Positions 1-8,338 are shown, numbered from the stretch's first letter. The stretch: 64,000 nucleotides of DNA from Methylosinus sp. Ce-a6 (GCF_009811655.1 NZ_BGJX01000011.1:40261-104260), one strand, 5' to 3'. Program-made: numbers and translations. Notes: a model not told the origin generated them from the sequence alone.

Positions 1-377
1 CGATCGAGCAGGCGCATTACAGCCGCTATTCGCACCGCCATTATGTGCGCTACACGCGTCATTGCCGCCCTCTGCGCCGGCATCATGCGCTGCGCTACTA
101 CCGCTATGGCTATGATCCGGCCGCGGCGGTCGTGACCACGGCGGCCGCCGGCCTCATCGCGGCGGGCGCCTATGGGTCCTATTATCGCCGCCCCTATTAT
201 GACTATGGCTATTACGGCTATCCCTATCGTTCCTACGGCTATGGATGGGGCGGCCCGGTCGTCTATGGCGGCGGCTGGGGCTATCGCCCGCATTTCGGCG
301 GCTGGGGCGGCGGCTATCATCGCGGTGGATTCCATGGTTTCCATGGCTTCCATGGCGGGTTCCATCACTGGCGCTGA
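1..377 (+). CDS. Tyr/Gly-rich secreted protein, 5' end outside window
   Basis: The reading frame is open from the first base (codon phase at base 3) to a TGA at 375-377, so the gene begins upstream of the window. The first visible residues read IEQAHYSRYSH, followed by an Arg/Tyr/His-rich stretch, a short hydrophobic Ala/Val/Gly segment and a Tyr/Gly/His-rich tail ending in repeated GFHGFHGFHGG units. The IEQAH start matches the middle of the small secreted protein at 61728-61991 (EDIEQAHVEK followed by Tyr/Arg-rich sequence), so the two appear to be paralogues. Such proteins are common and uncharacterised in Hyphomicrobiales; an envelope location is likely. A GTG at 45 could be called as a start, but the conserved upstream residues argue against it. 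Function unknown. Confidence 0.7.
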   Translation, partial: IEQAHYSRYSHRHYVRYTRHCRPLRRHHALRYYRYGYDPAAAVVTTAAAGLIAAGAYGSYYRRPYYDYGYYGYPYRSYGYGWGGPVVYGGGWGYRPHFGGWGGGYHRGGFHGFHGFHGGFHHWR

Positions 378-521
378 TCGGCGCCGACGGCGCGGCGGCG
401 GCGGCTCGCCTTTTCGTTCGTTTTGTCGCATTCCCGGAACGGGCCGCGCCGCTATTCTCACGGCGATTCGGCGCGGCCGGCGAGCGCGACCCGCGCGGGA
501 ACGAAAGACGAGAAGACTGTG

Positions 522-1853
522 ATGGGAACTGCCGAAGAACGCCCCGCGCCTCACCTCGAGCGCTTCGCCGAGCACGAGGCGCGGGCCGCCGTCCTCGCCG
601 AGCTTCATGCGCGGCCTTTCCTGCCGATCGCGCTGCCGCAGCGCGTCTATCATTTCGCCTTCGCGACCAATGAGGAGGAGGCGCGCGTCGACCGCGCGGC
701 GCTGGCGGAGCTCTGCCGCGCCAATATGCTGGTTCCTCCACCCGGCGACGCCAAATTCCAGCGCCTCTCCATCGGCGACTGGCGGCTGCGCTGGGAACAG
801 CATACGGAATTCACCACCTATACTTGGTCGACGCAGAAGGAGGCGGGCGAGCCCTTCACCCATCCCGACCCGCTCGGAACCGGCGACATCGCCTTCCGCG
901 CGCCGGGCCGGCTCATCGTCGCCGCCCAGCTCTGCGCGATCGAGAGCGGCCATTCGCACGAGCCCTTCGCCGCTCTGTTCAACTCGCAGAGCCTTTGCGT
1001 GATTCGCGCCGCCAAAGGCGCGGCGCATGTGATGACCGATTTCGCGCCCGACCCCTTCGGCTTCACGCGCCTGCTGGTCAAGACCAATGGCGTCGGCGCG
1101 CTGGAGACGGGGCGGCTCATCCAGCGCGTGCTGGAGATCGAGACCTATCGCACCATGGCGCTGCTCGGCCTGCCCGAGGCGCGCCGGGCCGCACCGGAGC
1201 TGCGCGCCATGGAGCGTGAAATCTCCGACATCACCCAGTCGCTGAGCCAGACGCAGGACATGCGCACCAGCCGCGAATTGCTGAAGCGCCTCAGCGACCT
1301 CTTGGCGCAGAGCGAGGCGCTGTCGACGCGCACGGCCTTTCGCTTCGGCGCGAGCCGCGCCTATCACGCCATCGTCAAGAACCGCCTGAATCTGATTCAG
1401 GAGGCGAAGGAGAGCCAATATACGACGATCTCGGCCTTCTTCAGCGCGCGGCTCGATCCGGCGATCGAGACCTGCAACGCCTTCGAGACCAGGCAGGCGC
1501 GGCTCGCCCGCCAAGTGGAGCGCGCGACCGATCTGATGCGCACCGGCATCACTTTCGAGCTCGAGCAGCAAAATCGCGATCTGCTCGACGATATGAACCG
1601 CAGGGCGCGACTGCAGATGCGCCTGCAGAAGCTCGTCGGCGGCCTCTCCATCGCGGCGCTCAGCTATTATGTCGCCGGCCTCGCGCTCTATCTTTTCAAG
1701 GGCGCGAAGGACGCCGGCGTCCTGCCCTTCGGCCTCACCGGCGAGGAAGCGGCCGCGGTGGCCATACCCTTCGTCATCTTCGGCGCCTGGGCCTTCTGGC
1801 AGCGCGTGAAGCGCCTCTCCGCCAAGGCGCAGGAGGAAGAGAAGGTGAGCTGA
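522..1853 (+). CDS. DUF3422 family membrane-anchored protein
   Basis: This 443-residue protein belongs to the uncharacterised DUF3422 family (COG4949, membrane-anchored protein). The N-terminal part carries the family-typical LHARPF segment near residue 27. The central part is rich in charged helices, and two hydrophobic segments at the C-terminus (roughly residues 370-392 and 402-425) anchor it with a short Lys/Glu-rich tail. I chose ATG 522 because a GAGAAG sequence lies just upstream and family similarity starts there; the frame extends back to 423 but that extension is low-complexity Arg-rich sequence. It is monocistronic, and convergent with the methyltransferase gene that follows. The biochemical role is unknown. 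Confidence 0.85.
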   Translation: MGTAEERPAPHLERFAEHEARAAVLAELHARPFLPIALPQRVYHFAFATNEEEARVDRAALAELCRANMLVPPPGDAKFQRLSIGDWRLRWEQHTEFTTYTWSTQKEAGEPFTHPDPLGTGDIAFRAPGRLIVAAQLCAIESGHSHEPFAALFNSQSLCVIRAAKGAAHVMTDFAPDPFGFTRLLVKTNGVGALETGRLIQRVLEIETYRTMALLGLPEARRAAPELRAMEREISDITQSLSQTQDMRTSRELLKRLSDLLAQSEALSTRTAFRFGASRAYHAIVKNRLNLIQEAKESQYTTISAFFSARLDPAIETCNAFETRQARLARQVERATDLMRTGITFELEQQNRDLLDDMNRRARLQMRLQKLVGGLSIAALSYYVAGLALYLFKGAKDAGVLPFGLTGEEAAAVAIPFVIFGAWAFWQRVKRLSAKAQEEEKVS

Positions 1854-1860
1854 CGGCGGC

Positions 1861-1874
1861 GACTTGCACAAGTC
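1861..1874. repeat. Short palindrome at left edge of R-M island
   Basis: GACTTG-CA-CAAGTC is a perfect 6-2-6 palindrome eight bases after the DUF3422 stop codon. It lies where the ordinary high-GC chromosome gives way to the lower-GC restriction-modification block. It could mark an insertion edge, but no matching sequence was seen at the right edge. Confidence 0.3.
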
Positions 1875-1916
1875 CCTGTCCGCCCATCTGCTCGATTTCA
1901 AAACGTCCATCGTGGC

Positions 1917-1949
1917 TATCTTGGCCACCCGACTGCGCCGGCCAAGATA
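1917..1949. terminator. Stem-loop between convergent genes, possible bidirectional terminator
   Basis: TATCTTGGCC (1917-1926) and GGCCAAGATA (1940-1949) form a perfect 10-bp stem with a 13-base loop. It sits between the convergent 3' ends of the DUF3422 gene and the DNA methyltransferase gene. There is no T-run on the plus side and only a TTTT some bases away on the minus side, so intrinsic termination is plausible rather than proven. Confidence 0.4.
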
Positions 1950-1957
1950 ACTAAATG

Positions 1958-3235
1958 TTATCCGTCGCCTTGCGGAAACTGCAGTTCTTTGCCGGCCTCT
2001 ACGAAGCAAATGAAATCCTCGATAACCTGATGGAGCAGGATGGACCGCGCTTGATGTTCTTCTTCGAACAATACGCCTTGGGGAGACGCTTTTTTCACAA
2101 AGTCACCCATGCGCTGTGTGCCATGCTGGAAGCGGTGGAGCATTGTGCGAATCGCCTCCGGCGAATTATCGGCGCCAATCCAGCGGCGCTTGAGCATGTC
2201 AGCAGCGACAAGCGTTGTCCCGGAACCAGCGAAGCAATCGAGAACAAGATCGCCGGGATTTGACGAGGCCTCGACAATTCGCATTAGAAGCTCATATGGC
2301 TTTTCAGTTGGATACCCCGTAATGGAAATGTTCTGGTTCTGCGCATCGACAAAGTCCATCCAGATATCCTGGGCCGGCACGCCGGGGTTTGTGTCTAGAT
2401 AGACTTTTCGGCGCGGATTGCCGTTCTTCGACCAAAATATTTCGCCGCGCGCGTCCATTTCATCAAGTGCCTCGGGCGTATACTGCCAATGTTTCCCCGG
2501 CGGCGGCTTCATGCCGCGCCAGAGGCCGCCAGTAGCACCATGTCGAATGCCGGGCGCATGAACAGGAACCTTCATAAAGCGCCGGCCGGTGCCGGGCTCA
2601 ACATACTGATATTCGCGCGCACGATGCTCGGTCCAGGGTTCGATGACACGGTTCCAAACATAGGACGCGCTTTTCGAGTAGAAGAGGATATAGTCGGAGA
2701 CACTGCCAAATTGCTTGCGTGTGAAGTTTTTTGGATTGGATTTTCGTCTAGTTATGCAATTACGAAAGTTGTCTGCTCCAAATATTTCGTCCATCAGAAT
2801 CTTGACGTGGAACAGCATTTTCGCGTCGAGGTGTACGTAAATTGTGCCGTTATCAGCAAGCAGGGAATGCAGAAACAGCAAACGCTCGCGCATGAATTCA
2901 AGATATTCACATTGCTCGTAAATATCCTCATACGCGTGCTTCAACTCACGTGAATGAAACACTGTCTGCGTCGCATACGGTGGGTCGATATAGGCGAGGC
3001 GTACCTTCCCACGAACAGCGGGATCCTGATTCAGGTGGGTCAATACCGAAAGATTGTCTCCAAAATAAAGACGATTGGCGCGACCACTTTTCGTCGTGAT
3101 TGGCGCGATTTCAAAGATGCCTGGTGCTGTAGCAAGAATGTTAACTGCGTCCCGCCTACCAGGGTAGGAAAGCTGAACAGGTTGACCGTTCGTGACGATC
3201 TTGCGCTTCGGCCTGCGAGGAACTCCCGTCGCCAT
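1958..3235 (-). CDS. Type II DNA methyltransferase (N4/N6, beta-class order)
   Basis: This 425-residue enzyme should transfer a methyl group from S-adenosylmethionine to an exocyclic amino group of adenine or cytosine in DNA. The catalytic motif DPPY is at residues 84-87 and the AdoMet-binding motif FAGSGTT at 335-341, preceded by the usual TEKP segment. Motif IV before motif I is the beta-class order, with the target-recognition region between them. The start ATG at 3235 has an AGGAG Shine-Dalgarno that overlaps the stop codon region of the upstream nuclease gene, only 9 bases away, so both form one operon. The block is visibly less GC-rich than its neighbours, which suggests acquisition by transfer. 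Recognition sequence unknown. Confidence 0.9.
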   Translation of the reverse strand: MATGVPRRPKRKIVTNGQPVQLSYPGRRDAVNILATAPGIFEIAPITTKSGRANRLYFGDNLSVLTHLNQDPAVRGKVRLAYIDPPYATQTVFHSRELKHAYEDIYEQCEYLEFMRERLLFLHSLLADNGTIYVHLDAKMLFHVKILMDEIFGADNFRNCITRRKSNPKNFTRKQFGSVSDYILFYSKSASYVWNRVIEPWTEHRAREYQYVEPGTGRRFMKVPVHAPGIRHGATGGLWRGMKPPPGKHWQYTPEALDEMDARGEIFWSKNGNPRRKVYLDTNPGVPAQDIWMDFVDAQNQNISITGYPTEKPYELLMRIVEASSNPGDLVLDCFAGSGTTLVAADMLKRRWIGADNSPEAIRTMLHRFQHGTQRMGDFVKKASPQGVLFEEEHQARSILLHQVIEDFICFVEAGKELQFPQGDG

Positions 3236-3244
3236 ATCGATCTC

Positions 3245-4108
3245 CTAGGACCGAAGCCAATCGAGTGTTAGGCGGTCAGGAAGCATTCTGAGCGTCGTGA
3301 CCATCACGCGCCCCAAATACAGGCCTTCGAGTGAGGCATAGTCATTCCACATCGACCCCAGCAGCAAGCCGGGACCATCATTTAGAAAAACAACTTTAAT
3401 GCTGAGGTCCTGTGCATTGGCGTAGCTGATAACCTCCGAGGCGCAATCCCGATATTGACCCGTGCGGTCATCTTCTTGCGCGCCGCCGCGGTCTGAATCA
3501 TAGCGCGCGAGACCGACCGCCAAAACGGTATCACCCTCGCAAATTAGAAAATCTACCGGACGATCCGGCTTCGGATAGTTCGGAAAAATCTTCCCGAGAA
3601 GTATATCCTTCCCGGCGCGCTCAGGCCCGCTTACGATGAGCGTAGGAAACTGCTCGCGCAGAATGATGAAAAGGCGTTCCGTGAGATCATAGCCTTTTTT
3701 CCCGCGGTCTTTATATTCCCAAAGCACAGCGCATAGAGCTTCGTCGGGCATTGGGCGCGTCATGAATCGCTTTTGTACCTCGGCAATATTGCGGAATTTT
3801 TGCCCAAACTGCTCACAAATCTGGGCGGCAGCACGCTTTCTCTTCAGCATTTCAACGGGCGTTTCCGGACTGACGTATTTGCGGAAGACGCGAGCGAGTT
3901 GGACGCGCATCCACTGCTCTGAGATTTCGGATATCGCCATAAATAGGTTTGTCGAAGAATGGGCCTCTGCGAGCAGCTTTCCAAACATGACAAGAACGGG
4001 CTTATATAAATCGCAAGCGAGCGGCAAAATATCTGGATAATAATCCCCAGTCGATAGCGTTATCCACGCGTGACCCTCGGCCTTATAATCCTTAAATGAC
4101 TTAGCCAT
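3245..4108 (-). CDS. Probable type II restriction endonuclease, partner of the methyltransferase
   Basis: A 287-residue soluble protein encoded immediately before the methyltransferase, in the position expected for the cognate nuclease. I do not recognise the specific family. Possible active-site residues lie in a PD-(D/E)XK-like region: GPERAGKD at 161-168, VDF at 185-187, then an unusual conserved-looking block LARYDSDRGGAQEDDR (200-215). The usual E-X-K is not obvious, so Gln or Arg may replace the Lys. The rest is alpha/beta with no membrane segment or signal peptide. The nuclease assignment rests mainly on gene order, size and this acidic cluster. Its lower GC content matches the methyltransferase. 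Confidence 0.65.
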   Translation of the reverse strand: MAKSFKDYKAEGHAWITLSTGDYYPDILPLACDLYKPVLVMFGKLLAEAHSSTNLFMAISEISEQWMRVQLARVFRKYVSPETPVEMLKRKRAAAQICEQFGQKFRNIAEVQKRFMTRPMPDEALCAVLWEYKDRGKKGYDLTERLFIILREQFPTLIVSGPERAGKDILLGKIFPNYPKPDRPVDFLICEGDTVLAVGLARYDSDRGGAQEDDRTGQYRDCASEVISYANAQDLSIKVVFLNDGPGLLLGSMWNDYASLEGLYLGRVMVTTLRMLPDRLTLDWLRS

Positions 4109-4201
4109 GCCTTAGATCAGCCCCGAATGACAGAACTTCCGATTCGGCAAATGGTAGCATAAGCGGCAACCTCCGAACTAGAGCTACATCCTGATCTGCC
4201 G

Positions 4202-4273
4202 TTACGACGTGAGCTGCGGGAGGATCAGCTCCCGCAGCGAGCGATAGCCGTAGACCACGAGGATCTCGAGCAT
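4202..4273 (-). pseudogene. 5' remnant of an AAA-type ATPase gene cut off by the R-M island
   Basis: A 23-codon frame starts at ATG 4273 and reads MLEILVVYGYRSLRELILP before diverging and stopping at TAA 4202. The start is typical of the N-terminus of SMC/ABC-like AAA ATPases, where the next residues should lead to the Walker A motif (NGSGKS). Here the similarity ends at about base 4216, and what follows is the intergenic sequence upstream of the restriction gene. No continuation of the ATPase is visible left of the methyltransferase gene. I infer that insertion and deletion removed the rest of the gene. Confidence 0.55.
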
Positions 4274-4301
4274 TGCGCGATCCTCACGTCGGCCGCACCG
4301 C

Positions 4302-4763
4302 TCAGAGCGAGCGGGTGAAGCGCAGGACGCCGCCCTTGGCGCCTTTGAGGATGAGGTCGGAGCCCTGCGTGTCCCAGAAGGGGCCGGAGAGCAGCACCTG
4401 CCAGAAGTCGCGCTCGACCGCCTGCAGAGCGGGGTCGCATTTGGCGTCGGCGACGGCGGGCATGGCCTTGGGGCCGAGCCGGTTGGCGCCGACGACGAAG
4501 ACGCCCGACCAGGACTTGCAGCCGGAGAAGCCCGCGCCGCGCATCGTCGAATCGATGCGGATCCAAATGTCGCCGGGCGCGGCCTTTCCGTTGATGTCCT
4601 TGAGATTGAAAATGTAATTATGCGGGAACGGCTTGTAGCTCGGGATCGGCTCCTGCGCCGTCGCCTCCTGCTGATCCTTCTCTTTTTGCGCCGGCTTTCC
4701 CTTGGCCAGCGCGGGGCCGCAGGCGGCGAGGCCGACCAGAAGCGCGGTCAGAGTTCGTCTCAT
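4302..4763 (-). CDS. META-domain (HslJ-like) secreted protein
   Basis: A 153-residue exported protein. Residues 1-20 are a signal peptide; LAAC at 12-15 could serve as a lipobox, otherwise signal peptidase I would cut after ALA. After a charged linker, the domain from about residue 45 follows the META pattern: a FSGCKSWSG segment, a LGPKAMPAV strand, a conserved Cys and the terminal strand LRFTRSL. META-domain proteins such as HslJ are envelope proteins linked to motility or antibiotic tolerance in some bacteria, but the biochemical role is not settled. It is transcribed alone, with its stop close to the ATPase remnant. Confidence 0.75.
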   Translation of the reverse strand: MRRTLTALLVGLAACGPALAKGKPAQKEKDQQEATAQEPIPSYKPFPHNYIFNLKDINGKAAPGDIWIRIDSTMRGAGFSGCKSWSGVFVVGANRLGPKAMPAVADAKCDPALQAVERDFWQVLLSGPFWDTQGSDLILKGAKGGVLRFTRSL

Positions 4764-4894
4764 CCTTCGATCCTTCTACAAACGACCCTCATGCGAATCG
4801 TTTCGGGAGAATTGCGCGCGCCTTGTGGTTTTTTTCCGAACGCGCGCGCCGGCGCTGCTCTCGACGCATGGGCGGGCGAAAAGCGAAAACGCCG

Positions 4895-5890
4895 TTACAA
4901 CATGCTGGGCAGCACGCGGTCGGGCGGGCGGTGCCCGTCCATGAAGGTCTTGATGTTGATGATGACCTTCTCGCCCATGTCGACGCGGCCCTCATTGGTG
5001 GCCGAGCCCATATGCGGCAGCAGCGTGACCTTGCCGGCCTTGGCGAGCTTCACGAGCTTGGGCGAGACGGCCGGCTCATGCTCGAAGACGTCGAGGCCGG
5101 CGCCGGAAATCTCGTCCGCTTCCAGCATCCGAATCAGCGCGTTCTCGTCGACGATCTCGCCGCGGGCGGTGTTCACGATGATGGCGTGCGGCCGCAGCTG
5201 CTTCAGCCGGCGGGCCGAGAGCAGGTGATAGGTCGCCGGCGTGTGCGGGCAGTGGATCGACAAAATGTCGATGCGGGCCAGCATCTGATCGAGCGATTCC
5301 CAATAGGTCGCCTCGATCTGATCCTCGATCTCGGCCGGCAGGCGGCGGCGGTTGTGATAGTGGATGGAGAGGCCGAAGGCGCTGGCGCGGCGCGCGAGCG
5401 CCTGGCCGATGCGCCCCATGCCGACGATGCCGAGCCTTTTGCCGGTGATGCGATGGCCGAGCATCCAGGTGGGCGACCAGCCGCCCCAGGCGCCGTCCGG
5501 TATCGTGCGCGCGCCCTCGACGAGACGCCGCGCCACGGCGAGGATGAGGCCCATTGTGAGATCGGCCGTGTCCTCGGTGAGGACGCCCGGCGTATTGGTG
5601 ACGGTGATCGAGCGGCGCAGCGCGGAGGCGACGTCTATATGGTCGACGCCATTGCCGAAATTGGCGATGAGCTTCAACTGGTCGCCGGCCTGGCCGATGA
5701 GGCCGGAATCGATGCGGTCGGTGATCGTCGGCACCAGAACATCCGCGGTGCGGACGGCCTCGACGAGCTCCTCATGGGTCGCCGGCCGATCGGTCACATT
5801 GAGGCGCGTGTCGAAAAGCTCGCACATGCGGGTTTCGATCACCTCGGGGAGCCGACGTGTCACCACGACGAGCGGCTTCTTTTTCGCCAT
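4895..5890 (-). CDS. D-2-hydroxyacid dehydrogenase (glyoxylate/hydroxypyruvate reductase type)
   Basis: A 331-residue NAD(P)-dependent oxidoreductase that should interconvert a 2-keto acid and a D-2-hydroxy acid, such as glyoxylate/glycolate or hydroxypyruvate/glycerate. It shows the Rossmann motif GMGRIG (about 156-161), the substrate Arg in NTARGE, the catalytic Glu in the DVFEHEP segment and the catalytic His in LLPHMGSAT. Length matches the family (about 320-335). The Lys-rich start MAKKKPLVVVTRR is normal for this group. Which substrate is used cannot be read from the sequence; glyoxylate reductase is the best guess. It is monocistronic. Confidence 0.88.
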   Translation of the reverse strand: MAKKKPLVVVTRRLPEVIETRMCELFDTRLNVTDRPATHEELVEAVRTADVLVPTITDRIDSGLIGQAGDQLKLIANFGNGVDHIDVASALRRSITVTNTPGVLTEDTADLTMGLILAVARRLVEGARTIPDGAWGGWSPTWMLGHRITGKRLGIVGMGRIGQALARRASAFGLSIHYHNRRRLPAEIEDQIEATYWESLDQMLARIDILSIHCPHTPATYHLLSARRLKQLRPHAIIVNTARGEIVDENALIRMLEADEISGAGLDVFEHEPAVSPKLVKLAKAGKVTLLPHMGSATNEGRVDMGEKVIINIKTFMDGHRPPDRVLPSML

Positions 5891-6133
5891 CTTCCCCTTC
5901 GTCCTCCCGCCTCGGTCGAATAAGCTGCGCGGCCGCCGGGGCGGAACCTGTCCGCCGATCGAGCCCCGGGGCGGTTTTACGTCTCTTCAACCAGGTCTTA
6001 ACGACGATGGATGAAAAGAGCGTCTCGCCGCCCGCGCCCCTTTCCCATCGAACTTCCTAGCAGATGGCGGGACAAAGACAAGACGAGGCGTCGTTCGCAG
6101 CCGCGGGAGCCGCCTTCCGGGAGAAGTGTAGAA

Positions 6134-6670
6134 ATGGACGAGAAGCCCTTTCCGAGCCCGAGACGCGCGGCCGCAGCGATCCGTTTCGCCGTCGCCGCTC
6201 TGCTCGCCTGCGCTCCGACGGGCGCCGGCGCGCAGCAGCAGGTCGGCTCGGCGTCGGGACTGCCCCTGCCGCGTTATGTCAGCCTCAAATCGGATCGCGT
6301 CAATCTGCATGAGGGGCCGAGCAAGGAGCATCCGACGCTATGGGTGTACGAGCGGGCCGGCCTGCCGGTGGAAATCACCGCCGAATTCGAGACTTGGCGC
6401 AAAATCCGCGATTCGGAGGGGACCGAGGGCTGGGTGCTGCATTCGCTGCTCTCCGGCCGCCGCACGGCGCTCGTCGCGCCCTGGAAGAAGGAGCCGATTC
6501 TCGCTTACGCCGGCGATCGGACGACGCCGTTGGCGAAATTGTCGCCCGGCGTCGTCGCCAATCTGCGCCGCTGCGACGGCTCCTGGTGCCGCGTCTCGGG
6601 CGACGGTTTCGACGCCCATGTGAAACAGGAGGGGCTGTGGGGCGTCTATCCCGGCGAGAAGATCGAGTGA
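6134..6670 (+). CDS. Secreted bacterial SH3-domain protein
   Basis: A 178-residue exported protein. I start at ATG 6134, which follows a GAGAAG sequence and gives an Arg-containing n-region, a hydrophobic core and an AGAQ signal-peptide cleavage site; the frame itself is open from 6011. The mature part contains two SH3-like repeats of the DUF1058 type: SDRVNLHEGPS...WRKIRDSEGTEGWV and, in the second half, VANLRRCDGSWCRVSGDGFDAHV. Such domains usually bind cell-wall or peptide ligands. It lies alone and ends just before a hairpin repeat. Confidence 0.85.
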   Translation: MDEKPFPSPRRAAAAIRFAVAALLACAPTGAGAQQQVGSASGLPLPRYVSLKSDRVNLHEGPSKEHPTLWVYERAGLPVEITAEFETWRKIRDSEGTEGWVLHSLLSGRRTALVAPWKKEPILAYAGDRTTPLAKLSPGVVANLRRCDGSWCRVSGDGFDAHVKQEGLWGVYPGEKIE

Positions 6671-6675
6671 CGGCC

Positions 6676-6744
6676 GAGAGTCTTTCCGTGTTTCATCGAA
6701 ACACGGAAAGACTTTCGGCTTTTGTTTTGACGGAAGCGCTCTAG
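6676..6744 (-). repeat. Repeat family A, copy 1 (hairpin part)
   Basis: AGTCTTTCCGTGTTTC (6679-6694) and GAAACACGGAAAGACT (6698-6713) make a perfect 16-bp stem with a 3-base loop. The flanking GGCTTTTGTTTTGACG and GCTCTAG are typical of the family. It lies between convergent genes, and its terminal CTAG supplies the TAG stop codon of the VOC gene. It may act as a bidirectional terminator. Confidence 0.8.
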
Positions 6745-7121
6745 TCGCCGTGATGCACGGCCTCGATATTATGGCCTGCCGGATCGATGACGAAAGCGCC
6801 ATAATAATCAGGGTGGTAGTGCGGGCGTAGCCCGGGCGGGCCATTGTCCCCGCCTCCCGCCGACAGGGCCGCCGCGTGGAAGGCGTCGACATCGGAGCGG
6901 CTCTCCGCGCGAAAAGCGATATGCAGCGGCGACGTGGGGTCGTCGCCGGCGGCGATCCAGAAATCCGGCTTCGGCGGGACGCCGAAGCCCACAATGTCCC
7001 GTCCGACGGAGGCCACGGAGAATTCCCGCAGCACGACATAGCCCAGCGGAGCGAGCGCCGCCGCATAGAAAGCGCGCGCTCGGGCGAAATCTCTGACGAC
7101 GAGGCTCAGATGATCGATCAT
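6741..7121 (-). CDS. VOC-family protein (glyoxalase/dioxygenase fold)
   Basis: A 126-residue single-domain member of the vicinal-oxygen-chelate superfamily: it starts IDHLSLVVRDFARARAFY and ends with the GHNIEAVHH segment typical of this fold. Putative metal ligands are His4 and the C-terminal Glu. The substrate cannot be predicted. The start codon lies in a 20-bp tandem duplication (7113-7152) that creates a second ATG upstream and a 7-codon mini-frame overlapping the true start as ATGA. The stop TAG belongs to the adjacent repeat element. Confidence 0.82.
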   Translation of the reverse strand: MIDHLSLVVRDFARARAFYAAALAPLGYVVLREFSVASVGRDIVGFGVPPKPDFWIAAGDDPTSPLHIAFRAESRSDVDAFHAAALSAGGGDNGPPGLRPHYHPDYYGAFVIDPAGHNIEAVHHGD

Positions 7122-7152
7122 GCGGCGGCTCTATCGATCATGCGGCGGCTCT
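7113..7152. repeat. 20-bp tandem duplication over the VOC start codon
   Basis: The unit at 7113-7132 is repeated exactly at 7133-7152. Each unit contains a minus-strand ATG (7121 and 7141). The upstream copy reads MIDRAAA then TGA, overlapping the real start by ATGA. Confidence 0.9.
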
Positions 7153-7163
7153 ATGTGGAGGGG

Positions 7164-7619
7164 TTAGTCGTCATCCTTGCAGAGGCGGACGACGACGTCG
7201 ACGCGGGCGATCTTCATGCCGGGCGGCGGCGGCGGCAGGTTTGCCACATCGACATGAGCGCCCGGAATGTCGACGAGCCCCACGCCGTCGAGCAGAAAAT
7301 GGTGATGTTCCGAGACATTGGTGTCGAAATAGACGCGCGCGCCATCGACCGCGATCTCGCGCAGCAGGCCGACGTCGGTGAATTGATGGAGCGTGTTATA
7401 GACGGTGGCGAGCGACACCGGCAGTTCGGCGGCGAGCGCCTCCTCGAACAGCTTCTCGGCCGTCACATGGCGGTCGCCCTGGCCGAACAGCAGCCCGCCG
7501 AGCGCGACGCGCTGGCGCGTCGGCCTCATGCCGGCCGCGATCAGCCTTATGCGCAGGCGCCGAATGACGTCGCCGGGCGCGCGTTTGGCAGTCTCGATCT
7601 TGGCTTGCTCGACCGTCAT
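7164..7619 (-). CDS. irr: Irr-type Fur-family iron response regulator
   Basis: A 151-residue DNA-binding regulator that in Hyphomicrobiales represses or activates iron and heme genes under iron limitation and is controlled by heme. It carries the winged-helix part (MRPTRQRVALGGLLFGQGDRH... LPVSLATVYNTLHQF) and the HHH metal/heme-binding cluster in VSEHHHFLLD. The N-terminal GxCP heme motif of Bradyrhizobium Irr is absent, as in many relatives. I use ATG 7619; the frame extends to a TTG at 7664 with no clear ribosome site. It is divergent from fabA, an arrangement known in related genera. Confidence 0.88.
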   Translation of the reverse strand: MTVEQAKIETAKRAPGDVIRRLRIRLIAAGMRPTRQRVALGGLLFGQGDRHVTAEKLFEEALAAELPVSLATVYNTLHQFTDVGLLREIAVDGARVYFDTNVSEHHHFLLDGVGLVDIPGAHVDVANLPPPPPGMKIARVDVVVRLCKDDD

Positions 7620-7819
7620 TCGCTCTATGTTCCCGCCCCGCTTCGAGTCTCTCTTTGCGTACAATAGGGAAGCGCGCGCGACGAGACAACTTTTTCCTCG
7701 CCGGCGCGCAGCGAGAGGCTCGCCCCCTTTGACCCGGCCGGCGCCTATGTTACGGAATGCGGCTTCCGGCCGGCGGCGCGACCGGGCATCGTCACGTCAG
7801 AGGCGCAAGAAGGAACATC

Positions 7820-8338
7820 ATGAGCGAACGGCGCTCGTCTTTCGGATATGAGGATCTGCTCGCCTGCGCGCGGGAGGAGCTTTTCGGCCCCGGCAATGCG
7901 CAGCTCCCGCTGCCGCCCATGCTCATGTTCGACCGAATCACCGAGATCTTCGAGGACGGCGGGGGGCACGGCAAAGGCTATGTGCGCGCCGAGCTCGACA
8001 TCGACCCGAGCCTCTGGTTCTTCGACTGCCATTTCAAGGGCAATCCGGTAATGCCGGGGTGCCTCGGGCTCGATTCGCTCTGGCAGCTCACCGGCTTTTT
8101 CTTGGGCTGGCTCGATTTGCCGGGCCGCGGCATGGCGCTCGGCGTCGGCGAGGTGAAATTCAGCGGTCAGGTGCGGCCGCACAATAGGCTGGTTCGCTAC
8201 GGCGTCGATTTCAAACGCGTGTTCAAGTCCAAGCTCGTCCTCGGCATCGCCGACGGCTGGGTGGAGGTGGACGGGGAACGCATCTATGAAGCGAAAGACC
8301 TGAAGGTCGGACTCGCCAAGCCCGAAGCCGCCGCTTAA
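7820..8338 (+). CDS. fabA: 3-hydroxydecanoyl-ACP dehydratase/isomerase FabA
   Basis: A 172-residue cytosolic hot-dog enzyme that dehydrates 3-hydroxyacyl-ACP and isomerises trans-2 to cis-3-decenoyl-ACP, the branch point to unsaturated fatty acids. The active-site His71 lies in [14 protein letters not shown] and the catalytic Asp85 in CLGLDSLWQ, close to E. coli positions 70 and 84; length is nearly identical to the E. coli enzyme. ATG 7820 follows AAGGAA at good spacing; the frame extends to 7757 but the family starts here. It is followed by fabB and fabI on the same strand. Confidence 0.95.
   Translation: MSERRSSFGYEDLLACAREELFGPGNAQLPLPPMLMFDRITEIFEDGGGHGKGYVRAELDIDPSLWFFDCHFKGNPVMPGCLGLDSLWQLTGFFLGWLDLPGRGMALGVGEVKFSGQVRPHNRLVRYGVDFKRVFKSKLVLGIADGWVEVDGERIYEAKDLKVGLAKPEAAA

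Noticed and set aside
2489..2953. Plus-strand frames inside the R-M island
   Set aside because: They lie opposite the methyltransferase and have no recognisable domain or ribosome site.
7620..7664. TTG start extending Irr by 15 residues
   Set aside because: No Shine-Dalgarno and not typical of Irr; ATG 7619 preferred.
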